This document shows positions 47,851-61,100 of a stretch of DNA of 64,000 bases, piece after piece (the stretch's first letter is position 1; each line of letters opens with the position of its first letter). The DNA is from Ostrinia nubilalis. Taxonomy: Eukaryota > Arthropoda > Insecta > Lepidoptera > Crambidae. Both the position numbers and the translations under genes were made by a program. Location: contig NC_087090.1 of assembly GCF_963855985.1 (NCBI RefSeq), forward strand, positions 11,530,501 to 11,594,500, read 5' to 3'. The notes under the pieces are model-generated. The model did no database searches, was not told where the DNA came from, and was given only the letters and a program-made list of their open reading frames with translations.

Positions 47851-50800
47851 GCTTTGTTAAATCATCTGAAAAGCTTTCCCATATTAATCTCATGTGTAGC
47901 ATCAATCATCAAGCTTTTACCTAAGTACGTACCTAATTAATTACCTAATTAATACGGCTATTCTACGGGTCTTCTACGTGTTCCTTTAGATATTTAATGT
48001 TAGTTGTTAAAGTTAGAAAATGACATTAAAAGCAATATGTATTTAAAATTTTTGCTCTCCTAAGAAAGGAAATTAATCCAAAGCCCACATGAAAATCATG
48101 CTGGTTTCAATGTCTGCGGATAGCTTGAAAATGAAGCACATTATTAATCTGTTTCAATTAAATTAACCACTTCAATATGAACTATCTAAAAGCAATCAAA
48201 ATTATGCAACAGCCGCGTCGTTTGAGGCGGTCTAATGGCTCCGAGTGGAAATATCAAGCGGCGGCAAACTGACTGATCAGCCCGATTGAGCAGGACAATT
48301 GCCCTTAATGAAAGTAATTAACACGACGCGATCGGCCGATATCGATAGCGCGCACCGCCGCTACCCGCGCGCCGACACCACAATGTGAGCCTAAATCAAC
48401 CTACACACAGACATTAATTACCAACTAAATAAATCCATAACTCCTATTCGATGCGCAATAAGGACCGATGACAGTCGAATAGCTAACCAAAAAAACAACT
48501 GAATGGACGCGGATCACCTTTCACGCGTTTGTTTCGTCCTCCGGGAGAAACTTTCACGCAATCCGCATCCCAATACAATAAGCTGGCGAGATGTAGAGCA
48601 AGAAATACTTTAACCATTATTTTTTGTTGCTTTCGATCTTGTACAATAGAAAGAAATCAACGTAAACGAAAATCAGCTGATGCAGGTAAAGAAATTGTAT
48701 AAGGTGCATCCATTTGAAGAAAATTTGAAGCAATGATCCGACGTTTCGTGTGAACTAATTTCGCGGCCGATGGGAAAGTGCGCCGGTGTTCGGATACGGA
48801 ATAAGCCAAGACCTTCAATCATTGCGTTTCACACATTTGAAAAGTTTCGTAGAAGGAACGCACCCTTATTTACCAACATTTTCATATGGACGTGTGTAGA
48901 TCAAGGTTACGACTGCATTTATCTTTTATGGGCACTGTAAATCAAGAACAAATTCATCGATAAAGCGGTATAAAGCTAACAGTGCGACTTGTTGGTGTGT
49001 TTGTGTAAGATATTCCCCAGATATCTATGAGTATGTAAATATCTAGAACAAACATTACCTACACCTATCTCATCCAAATTGTTCAAGGTTAACTTGTATT
49101 TGGTTCGGATTCTACGGAAACGTGCCAAGGAGAATTTTAACGTTTGGCATTGAAATAGGTTACTGTTATGCTGAAGAAGTTACTAAGTATATTACTCGTA
49201 TTTACGTAACAGTGCTGATTTGTTCAAGTAAAGAAAATCTAACAGAGCAATCATCGTCAAAGTTACTTTAAATATTGAACTCTATAATAGAGCAATCTAG
49301 GAATGATAGAGGGATAATTTTATCTATCATTTTTAATAGATCATCGCGTTGATCAGCCTATTACTATTATATCTGACCTCAAATGAATGTTGCTGCTTAG
49401 TATAAACTAAGAATTTCCTTCATTATGATTCAATTGTGTTTAATATATGAGGATGCAAGATTATGCAAGACGGAAGAGTAATCGTTACACTTTCGCTGAT
49501 GTTTTTTTGTCTTCTGGCAGCTGACAGCAAAGTGTCGTGTGTGTGTCAAGTGTCAGGTTAAATGGTCCATCGGTATGCGGCAACGCCCTGCACAAAATGT
49601 GTCGACCAGCACTTTATCAAGGTTGCTTTGGGCACGTGATGTTGGTAATTAAATAACTAAAACAATGAACAACAGACCAAAATGTCACGTGTCGACAATA
49701 ATAATAAGTTAAACGGAAATCGAAGTTGGAATCACGTAATCAATAATGAATCATTGAAGATTTGTGCATGAAGTACCAACTCGGCCATCAATTAGTAGTA
49801 AGTACTTATGTAATTACATGAGAGCATTATCATATCATTTTACTAGGACTTAAAATGTATATAGGATATTCTATAGACAGCTATACGTAAAGCAGAGAAT
49901 ATCCTAAGTGAAATCATTTTACTAAAGTTGTCTACCCAGAGCCAGAGCGCTCGATTCTTCACTCCACATATCATCAAAGCAAGGTGGATCGGGACAATAA
50001 AAGTAAACCGGGTTCGACTGAGCATAAAAGCATTCCATGTCGAGCGATGAATGAATCGGGGCATCATTCTCAAACGAGCATATCGCTCGTTTTGTTTGTT
50101 TGTTCGCTCTAATGAAAAAGCGCATTCGCTCTCAGGTGCGCACCTGTTTAGGCGCCGAGGCCGTGGGACGAGCCAGGTAAAGAGATGCGCAAAAACCCAC
50201 TCTTTGTACTTGCGGCTATGAACTTACACTGACCGATTTTTTAGAACTTATCAAATAAAATCAATCAAGAATTGCCTACTTTGTCCTTGATTGAGAAAAT
50301 AAACCTCACGTGGGTGCCATATCAAGTCACGCCAGCAATAAAAAGAATTGAAGATTTGGGCAACCTTTTGATACCGCGAGGAATTCAGATTGTCGTCAAG
50401 ATTTTATTTTCCTCACCAAAGAGGGGCGAAACATAAAGAAAGCACGAAACGTTTTATGTGTAGGCCGGGGCCCACTCAGATACGTACGTTCCGTGTTTCA
50501 ATTTTTGCCCATATCTGGCAGCGGTGCTGTGCCGCCGCGGTGCACAGATTCAGATATGCTAAGAACGTGCAGCGGTGCACTCCGTAGGCGTGAACACCGA
50601 GCCGCGGCGCTGCTCGCGCTTTGCCTCAGATTTATGCACGTGTCTCGCAACACTACCTGTACCGCACACTTCCACCTCCTATATCGCACTCGAAACCCAC
50701 ACTACAATTCTCAGGACGTCTACCCTACGCACGATACCTGCTTCACGACTTCACCTAATTTCTTTTTGTCGAGATGCATATATCTTTGAAATTTTTTACA

Positions 50801-53567
50801 CGAGACGGCGCGCAAATATTCTTTCTCGCCACTATTGAAAAATCGGGTATGTGTGATTTAGTGCGTTGTTGATTTTATCCACATTCCGCGCCGTTGTACA
50901 ATACGCCGAATGGCGCAATGCAAAATTCCATTAAGCTTTTTGAATACGAATAAAAGGAGATTTTGAAAAAAATCCCTCGCCGCTCTCGAACAGGTTATTG
51001 TTCAAGCTTTGGAGAGGAACAATCGCGCTGTTGTGTTTCCAGTTAACCATGAGACCATGACAAACTGCGTACCTGTGGCTCCGTTTTATTTTTTTCAGTC
51101 CGTAATAATCCTTAATATGGTTGTTCCTAATTAATTAATGATGTAGGCACAGAAGACAGCTTGTATTGTAGAAGGTAGATATTGTTTGATTCGCAGTCAA
51201 TGTCATGTAATGCGTAAAACGTTTAAACGCCTTCTTAATTTTTCAGCTTTTCTTTATTTATTTTATGATGTCGTTTAAATTTTGTTTACACAATCAAGTG
51301 CATACTTACTTCTTATTTAAAGTTTTTTGTGCACGGTTAGATAAGTGCAATCAATCCTGATCCCAATCAAGAGAATCCCAAATTTTGAAACTATGGCCTC
51401 TGTTTTTTTTCTTGGACCCATTAAAAGGAAGAGCCAATGCTCTATATTCTCGGTGCTTGAACTTTCAGCTGTTTTCAATGCATGCAGATGAAGTGGGTTA
51501 TATGTAACTGTTACTAAGGTAGTTTGGGGTCATAGGCCGCTTGAACTCAAAACGAATCACGTGTTCCCGTGCGCTCAGTTTTGCAACACACGCACGGTCA
51601 AGTGCTTAGTCTGCGCCGGACCCGCGGCGCTGCTGATTCAAGTACAAGTGAGAACAAACGCAAAAATAAGTTGCACGTTTTTTGGAACGTGGATTCGCTA
51701 AATGCTATAACCTAGTCGAAATAAATAATTCGGATTTCATAATCGCAATCGAATGATACATTTGGCATTAAAATATTTTCTTTGAATGAGTACCTACACC
51801 TACATACCTTCTGGGCAACATTTACTTCTGTTATAATATTTTATTTGATTGGAACATCAAAATAATAAATATGGTCCCTAGTTTCGGAAAACATTTTGAC
51901 TACCTTGTACCTATTTTCGTTCAAATTAAAGTCATAGGCTACATTGTAAATTCCTAATCGATTGATAATGTCAGTTCTTTAAAATATAACAATACACTTT
52001 TAACATTTTATCACGTGGTGGCGATATCCTGGCACGATCGTGATCAGCGCGAGAGATCCGAATGTGTGTTATTTGGATAGAGCACGTCCGGCGACCGGCG
52101 CCCGCGCAGTCCACTTGGTACACATCCCAAATAGAGCAGCCCTATAAGAGAACATACACGTTTTCTATGGAACTGTTAAATTACTTAGTTATCTACACCT
52201 ATGAATCTTCAAAGTTGTTTTTGAGCATAAAAGTGTTGTATGTAACGAAAAAACTCATTAAAGTAGCTTCCATAGATAGAGCAATTGTAATTAGCGGACT
52301 GGGAAATGATACCTCAAGAAATGCCAAGGAAAGGAAATGCGGTGAAATGAGCTGACGGAATAATTTAACCTGTGGTCAACTTTTACAACTGCACTCCAAG
52401 CCACTGCGAGATTACCGCAACCTGTCGCTTATCATATCACCCGACCAAAACTTGTTTAGGCCTATGCAAATATCATGAAGACATCATAACTATTATCGGG
52501 AAAAACGAAAGTCCTTGTCTGAATAAACATGATATTTTGTGCAATATGCTATCGATATGTGTAAATACTGAGTTATTTGTAAAAAAGTAGGTAAAATACC
52601 TACATCCTGTCCATGTTTCAGGAACCAATTTGAATGAAGGCCGGCTGAAAAAAAATGAGGTGGCTTATATTCAGTGGCATGTAAGACTACGTTTAGTCGT
52701 TTCCGTGCTAAATGATGATAATAATGTAAAGCAATAAACACCATCGAAAAAGGCTAAATAAAATATTTGACGTTTTATTGCAGTCAAAGAGCATATTTGT
52801 GTGTAGCCGAAGCACACACCAAAGGTACAATGTAAGGTGTTCTTAATTCTTACTTGAGAAATTTGACTGCTCCAACACAATGGCATAGCAGTAAAAATTT
52901 ATATACGCATGCACCTGCGACGAGTCAGCTCTTTCTCGGAACAGTAAAATAATCGCGAAGGAATAAGAAATAAAAACCGAGAGCAGAATATTACCAATGT
53001 TGCAAGAAAGCTGTACTCGAGAAATGTTCGTTGCGGGAAACAATAAACATCAGAGTTCGTCAACGTATCGTAAATCGCGGTCCAATTTGTTTATAGCAGT
53101 CGCCGATGGCGGTGGCAGGTATCGACAGTGACATTGGCGGTCGGTTACGAATGACCGACCACCGGCCGGTACACAATATATTTTCGTGCTCTACTTGAGT
53201 GGCGAAAGTCTGTTTACATAGCGCTGGGGATTGAGAGATGTATGGGAGAGGTACATAAAGTTGGAAGGTCGCGCGAAGTGTGCCGATGCGATGGCGCGAC
53301 GCTTCCGGCCGCGTGGCGGGCACGTGCGGGCGCAGGATGCGATGCGCGAGGACACCCTCCACTATCGCTAAATTACACAAAAAATATAGCACCGATTATT
53401 CTTGTGTTTATCTATTGCTCATAGTCATATGCCAGTAAGCAGAAGAACCGATTTAGAAGCGTCCTCCATGTTTTTGTAAGTGTCAGCAAAATTATGTGAA
53501 TTTGAATATTCAACTATTTTTATACTTAAGCATACTACGTACGCGTCGACTCTACATTTTAGTTAGA
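47851..53567. other. Gene-poor stretch with many GC-rich islets
   Basis: Islets lie at 48210-48400 (TATCGATA at 48340-48347), 48765-48800, 49500-49600 (GCTGACAG at 49520-49527), 50100-50190, 50440-50620, 51535-51650, 52010-52130 and 53090-53370. A perfect 11-bp inverted repeat, TAGGATATTCT / AGAATATCCTA, spans 49862-49906. Direct copies of TACCTAATTAAT occur at 47930-47955. Overlapping open frames at 50390-50838 and 53060-53424 are in GC-rich islets and have no domain. No gene recognised. Confidence 0.4.
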
Positions 53568-53940
53568 AAACGTTTGTATGGGAAAAAGAAAAGGACTGTT
53601 TTTTGGGTTTTCCCGAAAATTATTCGATTTTTTTCTCGCCGTAAAAACCATCCTTGGACTTCAATGAACTTCAAAAAAGAATATTGGTCCAGGCGTTGTT
53701 GAGTTATGCGCTTACCAACCCATTTTGCGATTCATTTTTATATTATAGGAGATAGCTTTATGTACTGTCTTCAAATGCTTTGTACATTACTCTGCATTAC
53801 TCTCCTATATACATATGCTTAAATCTTTAAAACTATGGAACGGATTTTGATGCGGTTTTCAACAATAGTTAGAGGGATTTATGAGAAAGGTTATATAATA
53901 GAACCCCATACGAATCCGGGGCGGATCGCTAGTTATACAT
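53568..53940 (+). repeat. RTE-like retroelement fragments
   Basis: The first part (53568-53752) contains TTTGTATGGGAAAAAGAAAA, CCATCCTTGGACTTCAATGA, TTGAGTTATGCGCTTACCAA and ends TTCATTTTTATATTATAGG. The second (about 53820-53936) contains GGAACGGATTTTGATGCGGT and ends in CCGGGGCGGATCGCTAGTTA. Both blocks recur in lepidopteran genomes as 3' parts of RTE-type LINEs. They are adjacent in one orientation, so they may be one degraded insertion or two. No intact coding part. Confidence 0.65.
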
Positions 53941-54354
53941 ATATTACATTATTATTACACAAGGGACAGACAGACAGCGACTTTCTTTTATACTATGTAC
54001 CTAGTGATTTACAAATTTTAGATGTGCTCCTTTCAGAATTGTAACTAATAACCCCTTACCCTTATAGTAGTTTTTAAGGATTACTATAAATATATTTATT
54101 TCAGACATAATTCATAATTTTGTTAGTAGTACAGAAACTTATACAATTAAATGTAAAATAATGTCTTAACCTGTGGTAAATATACTTGTTTCTTTTTGTT
54201 TCAGAGCAGAAACACAAAATAAAGAAAGAAACCAATAGCGGCGACCATGAAACCGATTTTTTCTCATTTAAAGTAAGATAAGATAAAAGTATAAATAATA
54301 AAAAAATATATGTTATGTTTGTTGTTTTATTTAATGTCAAACATGCATATTCAT

Positions 54355-54516
54355 TGCAAGTTTGTTAAGGCAAACTTACATATTATTTATAGAAGCAGAC
54401 ATAATGCAAGTTTGTTAAGGCAAACTTACATATAATTTATAGAAGCAGACATAATGCAAGTTTGTTAAGGCAAACTTGCATATACTTTATAGAAACACAT
54501 TAATGCAAGTTTGTCG
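54355..54516. repeat. 50-bp minisatellite with an internal dyad
   Basis: Copies start (TGCAAGTTTGTTAAGG) at 54355, 54405, 54455 and 54504 (the last partial), a period of 50, 50 and 49 bp. Each of the three full units contains GCAAGTTTG-TTAAGG-CAAACTT, an inverted repeat able to fold into a short hairpin; only the third unit completes it as GCAAGTTTG/CAAACTTGC. Units 1-3 are nearly identical. The flank to 54640 holds further single words such as AAACTTGCC and CAAACTTACTGCAAG, perhaps older decayed units. Confidence 0.9.
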
Positions 54517-55772
54517 CTCGGAAACTAGAAAGTTTGATTTAAACTTGCCTCAAGTTTATATACTTGCCATGGCAAATTTGAAACAAAGCTTCATTTTTGA
54601 TACATCAAACTTACTGCAAGTCAGATTCAAGTTTAAATTGTTATCTGGGTGCCTTACTGTGATTTGTGAATTTCGGATCAGTTGTCGATGACTCTATGAA
54701 GCGTTGTACAAATCTACTTACAAATTGCGTATAAAATTGTGAATGACCTGAAATACACTTGCGTCAGCTATTGCGCAATGTTTTATATTTAGCATGCCAT
54801 AATAGCAATTAGACATCAGACAGAATCACGTCAAAAGATTATGCGATCCACAATGAGACCATCCGATAATAGTTCTCATCTTTTTATTTGGTTATTCATG
54901 ATTTATACCGTATTGGGTATAATTTTATTACGAGTCCATAGTTATGGAAAACTAAGCTAAACTAAATATTATGTATTTACAAATAAAAATATGTCCCAAA
55001 TCGCTGTCCAAACAACGCTACATGGTGCCCAGAATGCTGGCTTTATTTTCGCGCTAAATGGCCAAACTGATTCGTTGGTCAATTCCCTTTTTGCTCTAAA
55101 AAAGATTTTTGATACACTTAGCGAGTCGGTTGGTAGGAACTTATTTAGCATATGCATTTACAATAATGTAAAATGTATCTACAGTGAGACCGTTAGTTGA
55201 ATATACCGAAACAGATTCCTGCCACGATTTGTGTCAATAGAACTTCTTTGTAACATACAATGTATTATTTGCATTTCTAAGGAGTTAAAATACGGAAAAC
55301 CCTCTAAAGTAATGCACTTCCTCCTCGTGTCAGCGAGGTCACGAATGATATATTTATAAATTCGTAAAGGTATTCTATTTTGGATACGCGCGATAGTCAT
55401 AAAGCACGACAATTTACAATTGAAAAGCGGTTACGAAAGCGCAACATAAGAAGGAATAATTCTCTCCGGTGTGATAAACGGCGACACTCATAAAGGTGAA
55501 GAAAAAAATTAATTCGTGAATTCCTTAAGTTATTGGCACAAAAAGGGAAAATTTAAGACGTGCCAACTCAGACAATGCGGAGTGCTGTTAATCTTGCCGC
55601 GATCAATAAACTCTCTGATTACACATTCATGGAATACTTTGCGCTCCTCGGAGAAGTGGCCTTAACCGCGCTCTTACAGGGTGGGGCCTAAACCGAGCCC
55701 CGCTCTGACAGATACGGAACGAAAATTTAATATCATATTCGTTATGTTTATTTAATGTTAAATTGGTAATAT
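54517..55772. other. AT-rich intergenic sequence
   Basis: No gene is recognised. Decayed minisatellite-like words occur up to about 54640. The paired open frames at 54969-55200 on opposite strands are shadows of each other with no domain. A modestly GC-rich patch lies at 55630-55720. Confidence 0.4.
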
Positions 55773-55780
55773 TATGTAAT

Positions 55781-56444
55781 TAGGGATTGCAATCCGGTCC
55801 GGCGGATCCGGTAATCCGGCGGATCCGGTGTGTTTTTGGACCTACCGGATCCGGTGAGTCGGCGCCGGATCCGGTGGCGGATCCGGTAAAGCAAAAAATA
55901 CGCGAACGTGAACTGGGAAACTCGAGCGCGCGCGCATTTGCCAGATCGCTAGACGTGCCGCGACACTACATTGTATTTTCCTTTGCAAAAAATAAATGCT
56001 TCTTGTTTTATTGTTTCTTAGGAGTCAGATTGTTTCTTAAAAAGAACTGAAGTTGAATTTATAGGTACAAATTTAAAAGACTGTTTTGTTGATTTAAGTC
56101 TGTGTACCTAGATTATTAATAAGAGTTTAATAGTATTATTACTTAAGTACTTTCAGATACTTACATACATCAATAAGTGAGAGTCAGACTGATTACTAAC
56201 TTTATTATTTAGAATTTTCATAATTTTATTAGTACAAATTAGTACTTACCAAAAATTACAATTAATACCGAAAAATATAAATAAAAGTGACTTTATTTTG
56301 CATAAATACGTATTCCTTTTTCTTTTTATGTACTATTATCAAAACTAAAAATCACTAAATACTAGACCAAGTTACTTTGCGTCAATTAGCGTCAATCCGA
56401 TGAAATCCGGCCGGATTGAAAATGATACCGGATTGCAATCCCTA
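55781..56444. mobile_element. 664-bp non-autonomous hAT-like element
   Basis: The ends are TAGGGATTGCAATCCGGT on the left and its inverse (ACCGGATTGCAATCCCTA) on the right. TATGTAAT is duplicated exactly (55773-55780 and 56445-56452). The left subterminal region (55790-55890) is packed with GGATCCGGT words, while the right side has only one or two copies (AAATCCGGCCGGATTG). The reading frame at 55787-56050 runs through these repeats and resembles no transposase. The 8-bp duplication and (T/C)AGGGATT end fit the hAT superfamily. Confidence 0.88.
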
Positions 56445-56452
56445 TATGTAAT

Positions 56453-57906
56453 GTTTTTACTGCACACATATGTTAAGTTTGAAAATCTTGTCTGTTTGCT
56501 ATACTTATCTACAAAGAAGGACATATACCTGTACCTGCATACAAAATGGCGTTAGTGTACATAGATCGCTATTGATAGCGCCAGCAGCTATTTTATTGAC
56601 TCTCTATATTTGATTAGACTGCACTGCATGTTTACAGCTCGATCTGCTCGGCCCACACCACAAGTTTTTGTTAACTAAGCAAAGATCGTTTTTATCAGAT
56701 ACGCGACTTATCGGTGTTTGCTTAAGTATGTCCTTCACATTCAGATCACGTATCAATAAGAAAGTGACCATACTTATAACGCCGTTTACATGATTTTATT
56801 TCACTTGTTTGTATCATTTTTATGTAATTTATTGGGTTTATAGTTTACGAATAATTTTATTGTAGATTTTTTTCGGATGTAAGTATGTAGAGAAATTAAC
56901 TACTGCAATATTAGGTCTATTCAAATAAAATTTTAAAAATTAATGTATTCGATTTAGTAACACCATGTACCCAAGAAGAACTTAATAGGTATAAGTTGAT
57001 ACTGTATGGTGGTATGACGAAATCCGTTACGATCGCGAGACATATGGGTCAACAGACGCATAAAGGCGGCCAACTGATCCAGATAACTTAAAAAAATATA
57101 CTATATACCAGCTGACCGCTTCCTACACTGGATCGTTAATTGTTCCTCGCTGGCCGAGGTGACACGCTCCAAATTGGCGCATCTGTTACAATGGGCTCGC
57201 TAGCCGGTGGCCATAACGCCATATGCGAACTAGTCCAAGTGGAACAAAGGTACAGAAAACAAAGCAAGGTGTAGATAAACTCGGGAGTTTGGGCATACCA
57301 GACTTTTTCATGTGCGACCTATATCACAATGACATACTTTACAATAATAGTGGTAATTGATTAACAAATGATGTTACCTCTGATTTCAATACAAATAAAG
57401 GCTACACTGATATGCATGTGAATGAAGTTAATAAGCCTCTATTCGAATGCGCGTCCACGAAATCCGGCGACGGTCTCACGGCGACATAGTCTCGGCGTTT
57501 GACAAACATGTCGCTCTCTATAGAGAATTCCGATGACACATCTCGACTCCTCATCGCCCATTTTGAAACGGGTGACCGTAAATGATAATCTCCTGCGGTA
57601 TTTTATCGTTTTATTATTTCACAATGGTCCACTAACTTCCTTCAATTTTAGCTATCGCCACGCTTTCTATCGGATACTGGTGTTAATAGTTCACTCCTGA
57701 TTTACGATTCAGGTAGATATAGGTATACTACGCATCTATGTACAATAGGCTTAAGCATATTTCAGGTCAGTGATTTTTCCCGAACAGACGGGCAATACGA
57801 ATTTTAAATTAAGTGCATTAATGCACGAATAATGTTTATCCTTGTTTGTTTGGCCTTTTCTTATGAATATAACACTGTATAGTATTGCTGATATCTTGAT
57901 AAGTAT
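56453..57906. other. Intergenic sequence
   Basis: AT-rich, with GC-richer patches at about 57040-57225 and 57450-57570. The first patch (CGGCCAACTGATCCAGATAA, later TGGCCGAGGTGACACGCTCC) could be old repeat sequence, but I cannot match it to a family. No gene recognised. Confidence 0.35.
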
Positions 57907-58110
57907 CAAAGTCAAAAGTCAAAGTCAAAATTTCTTTATTTGTTTAGACTAATAAATAGTTCTTACAAATCGTCATATGCTCTTAAGGAGCCTCTACATG
58001 TCTCATAATCTTTTTACCCTACCAGCGCTTCGAGACCAACATTTGGCAAGTGCTGAGAAGAAGCGCCGCAACAAACTCAGTCACCACTGTCTGCCGGTTA
58101 ATATAAATAA
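57907..58110 (-). repeat. LINE/SINE tail fragment with (AAAGTC)n
   Basis: TCAAAGTCAAAAGTCAAAGT, then TTTCTTTATTTGTTTAGACT, opens the fragment and GAGAAGAAGCGCCGCAACAA with ACTCAG closes it. This pairing is recurrent in lepidopteran genomes, with the GACTTT repeat as the 3' tail, so the fragment is on the minus strand. It is 5'-truncated and holds no coding sequence. Family not assigned. Confidence 0.65.
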
Positions 58111-61100
58111 ATAGAAATAGTAGTAGTAGGTACATTCGATTCAGGAGCAGTTCACTGAATTTACCATGCATTCTTGTATGGTGTATCATAAGAATGGGTA
58201 TACAAGATTGCGTGGTATCTTACATTTTCTCTCACTTCATTATTCATATCGAAGAACAAATCAAACCCATCACCGTCAACTAACCGAGTCGCACCTGTTC
58301 ACCATTGAGAGCTTTAAACGGCGAGCACAATAAGGCCTATTCAAATGTTAAACAAAAATGGCGTTCGATAGACAGCAGCTCTATATTGAATTAACTTGAA
58401 GCTCGAACAATGCGTCCTTCGATATCTACCTACTTTCTTTTGGAGAAAGACAACAAAGTTCCTGGTCGAGAGGACGCTGACAAGCGATCCGCGGCACAAA
58501 GCGATCGAGCGCGGTCGGCCGTCCCCGTAGCGCACAAAGGTCAACCCGCTCGTATCACCTTACGGGCCCGCAGCGGCCGCCGCCACCGCGCCATGCATGC
58601 GTCGTGAGCCGGCGCGCCTCAGAATACACTTTTGTGACTCCACGACGACGAGCATTATCGCGCGATCTAGGAGCGGAGATGCTCCTCATAATGCGTCCAG
58701 ATAAACCCGCTTTGTGTCGTGTGCTCTCTATAACAAGAAGAATATTCCATGAAAGGAACGCGCAACGCAACAGGTACATGCCCCCGCGATTATCTACTGC
58801 TTTGGATGACGTGAACTCGTTTCTTTTCAAATCTTCGGCTAACTATGCTCATTGTACTGAAAATATAAAAATCGCTTGCCAGTTGAGAATATGATCTGTG
58901 AAACATTAAAGAACAAACGATTAATCAAGCTAAACTAAATGATGCAAGCTGAGATCGGTCGCGTATGAATCAAGCTTGTTGTTGTGACTGGGTGCATGCG
59001 CCACGACGTGTTTGGTAGCACTGAATTAAACAATCACGTCTGACTCATAATACCGGTTGACTATAGAGACAACAGAAATTATCTTTGTCTAGTTTATTTC
59101 TCAGACAAAACGCCATGTTGCTCCGATAGCATATTTCATAGTTGTTTTAACCTTCGCAACCTACCAGTTTCACTCGTAACTATTGTTGCGGCTTATTCAC
59201 AAATTGTTACTGCCTGGGTCTAGTAATCCTAGAGTTTCGAAGTCCATATAGTTACTCACTACTCAGTTGATTAAATACGTCTCAATCGTAGTTTCGTCTC
59301 GTAGCGTCATCCAATAAGATGTACCTTAGCGAAGCTCTATCAAGATAGAGCTTTCATCGACATTCGTGCGAGTCGTCCGCACTATCTAATGCGATTTCAG
59401 ACCCGAAAAGGTTTCGTGTTCATCGGTCATAATCCTTTAAGTAAACAGGACCAAAAGCGGAGCAAATTGCACAAGAATGAATTGTCTGTGTTTAATATGT
59501 TCGTGGTGTGTGGTGCGGCGGAGCGGTGGTGGTGTACCTGCGGCGTGCAATATGGAGCATGCGATAGATCAGCCCACCCAGCGCGGCAGCCACAAAGGCT
59601 GCGGCCCGAGGACGCATTCACGCAATCCGCGAAGCAACCCTAATAACTTACTACCTACTGCCTACGGAACAGTGTCTGACGCATTACCTCCGAGCTATTT
59701 AGTACTACGGACTACCGGTCCGAACTCAACGTGTATGTATATTGTTACATTATGACTATGAGATGCTGAGATAACAAAATGAGGGCTCTTATAATCGCTA
59801 CACGCGATGCAGTATCTCCTGCATGTTCGGAATTTATTTGATAGCTCGGTATATGGGAGCCATAAACATGCACCCGATATTGTAGCAGTGTCTCAATTAG
59901 TGCGCTATCTTCTGCTGGACACAGCGCCGATCTACATTTATTTAATGTTTCCAATTTACAATATAATTTCCCGGTTCCGTACTATGAGTACTTACATCCT
60001 GAAGTTACTTATTGTAATTCTTGCCATCATGAAATAACAATGCTGTAATGCGTTTAAAATAATGTCTTAGGAAACATGAACGAAAATTCAATGTTAGTGG
60101 CACGATCAATGTCAGTTTATAAACCTAATCAGTTACTAAACTAAAAACCCTAATCACTTACGCTAGTTTTAGGCATTAAATTACGCTTTGATTGCAACAT
60201 TGGTTACCACGAAATTTATTAACTTCCAAGATATTGGTCTAATTACCTCTAATAGCATATAACAAGCCAGCGAGCCCGAATGCACTGAGGTGATTGAATG
60301 TGACATGCAAATAGTGTAGGTTTGCATACACTTGTAGCTGCCAAGTGGCGAGAAATTGCGCGGCCAGGCGGGCCGGCCGGCCACGTCCGCGTAGTGCTGC
60401 GCTCGCTAATCACCGGTCAAAAGAAAAAAAAATTATTGCAACATTAAATTGAAGATAAAATTACTACATCCATATAAGTAGCTCGTATATTATAAAAGTA
60501 TGGCCGAGAAGTTACTAATATGTATAGTCTACTAAAGAAAAATGAGAACAAAGTTAATAGTATTAGATTTGCAGTGCGGTGTTTAATTTACAAATTTTAA
60601 AATAATTTCCCTTAATACAGCAATACTTCCAGAAACACGAATCAGTCGATATTAGCACATCGCTAGTCGGCCACAGTGTAGTTCAATTAAATCATGAAAT
60701 AACGCCGCCGACCGGCGCTTGCGCAGCTCCCGAGGGCGCGGCTGACCCTGCGCTACAACTTAACAGCCTATTCTATCATTGTTACATTTGTATCTGGTTT
60801 CTAATTAATATTTTTGTTGGACATTGATAAGCGCGCTGCGCTTAAATACGGCCGAACGATAATAAACACACCCACCAGCACAATATTATATTGAAATTAG
60901 TTGATAGAGATCGGTGTTCTATTTTCTAGCAGTTTGAGAGTGAAATGTATTGTTGTTCTCATTGAAGATTTATGGTGATTTCGATACTTAGCAAAATGAT
61001 TTATCAGATATAATCTCTTACCTTAGTCAGCTAACACCTGGTGTTACACATTACTTAAAGAAATAGTATGACGTATCGGGGACCTCCTTCTAATGACGGG

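Noticed and set aside
50005..50020. GGGTTCGACTGAGC as a tRNA B box
   Set aside because: No acceptor stem, D arm or anticodon arm can be formed around it.
50390..50838. Cluster of open frames on both strands
   Set aside because: GC-rich islet shadowing; none shows a domain or plausible splice structure.
55787..56050. 87-codon open frame
   Set aside because: Begins inside the terminal and subterminal repeats of a hAT-like element; the translation of GGATCCGGT repeats explains its first half.
58555..58894. Opposed 91- and 96-codon open frames
   Set aside because: Each is largely the complement of the other within a GC-rich islet; no family resemblance.
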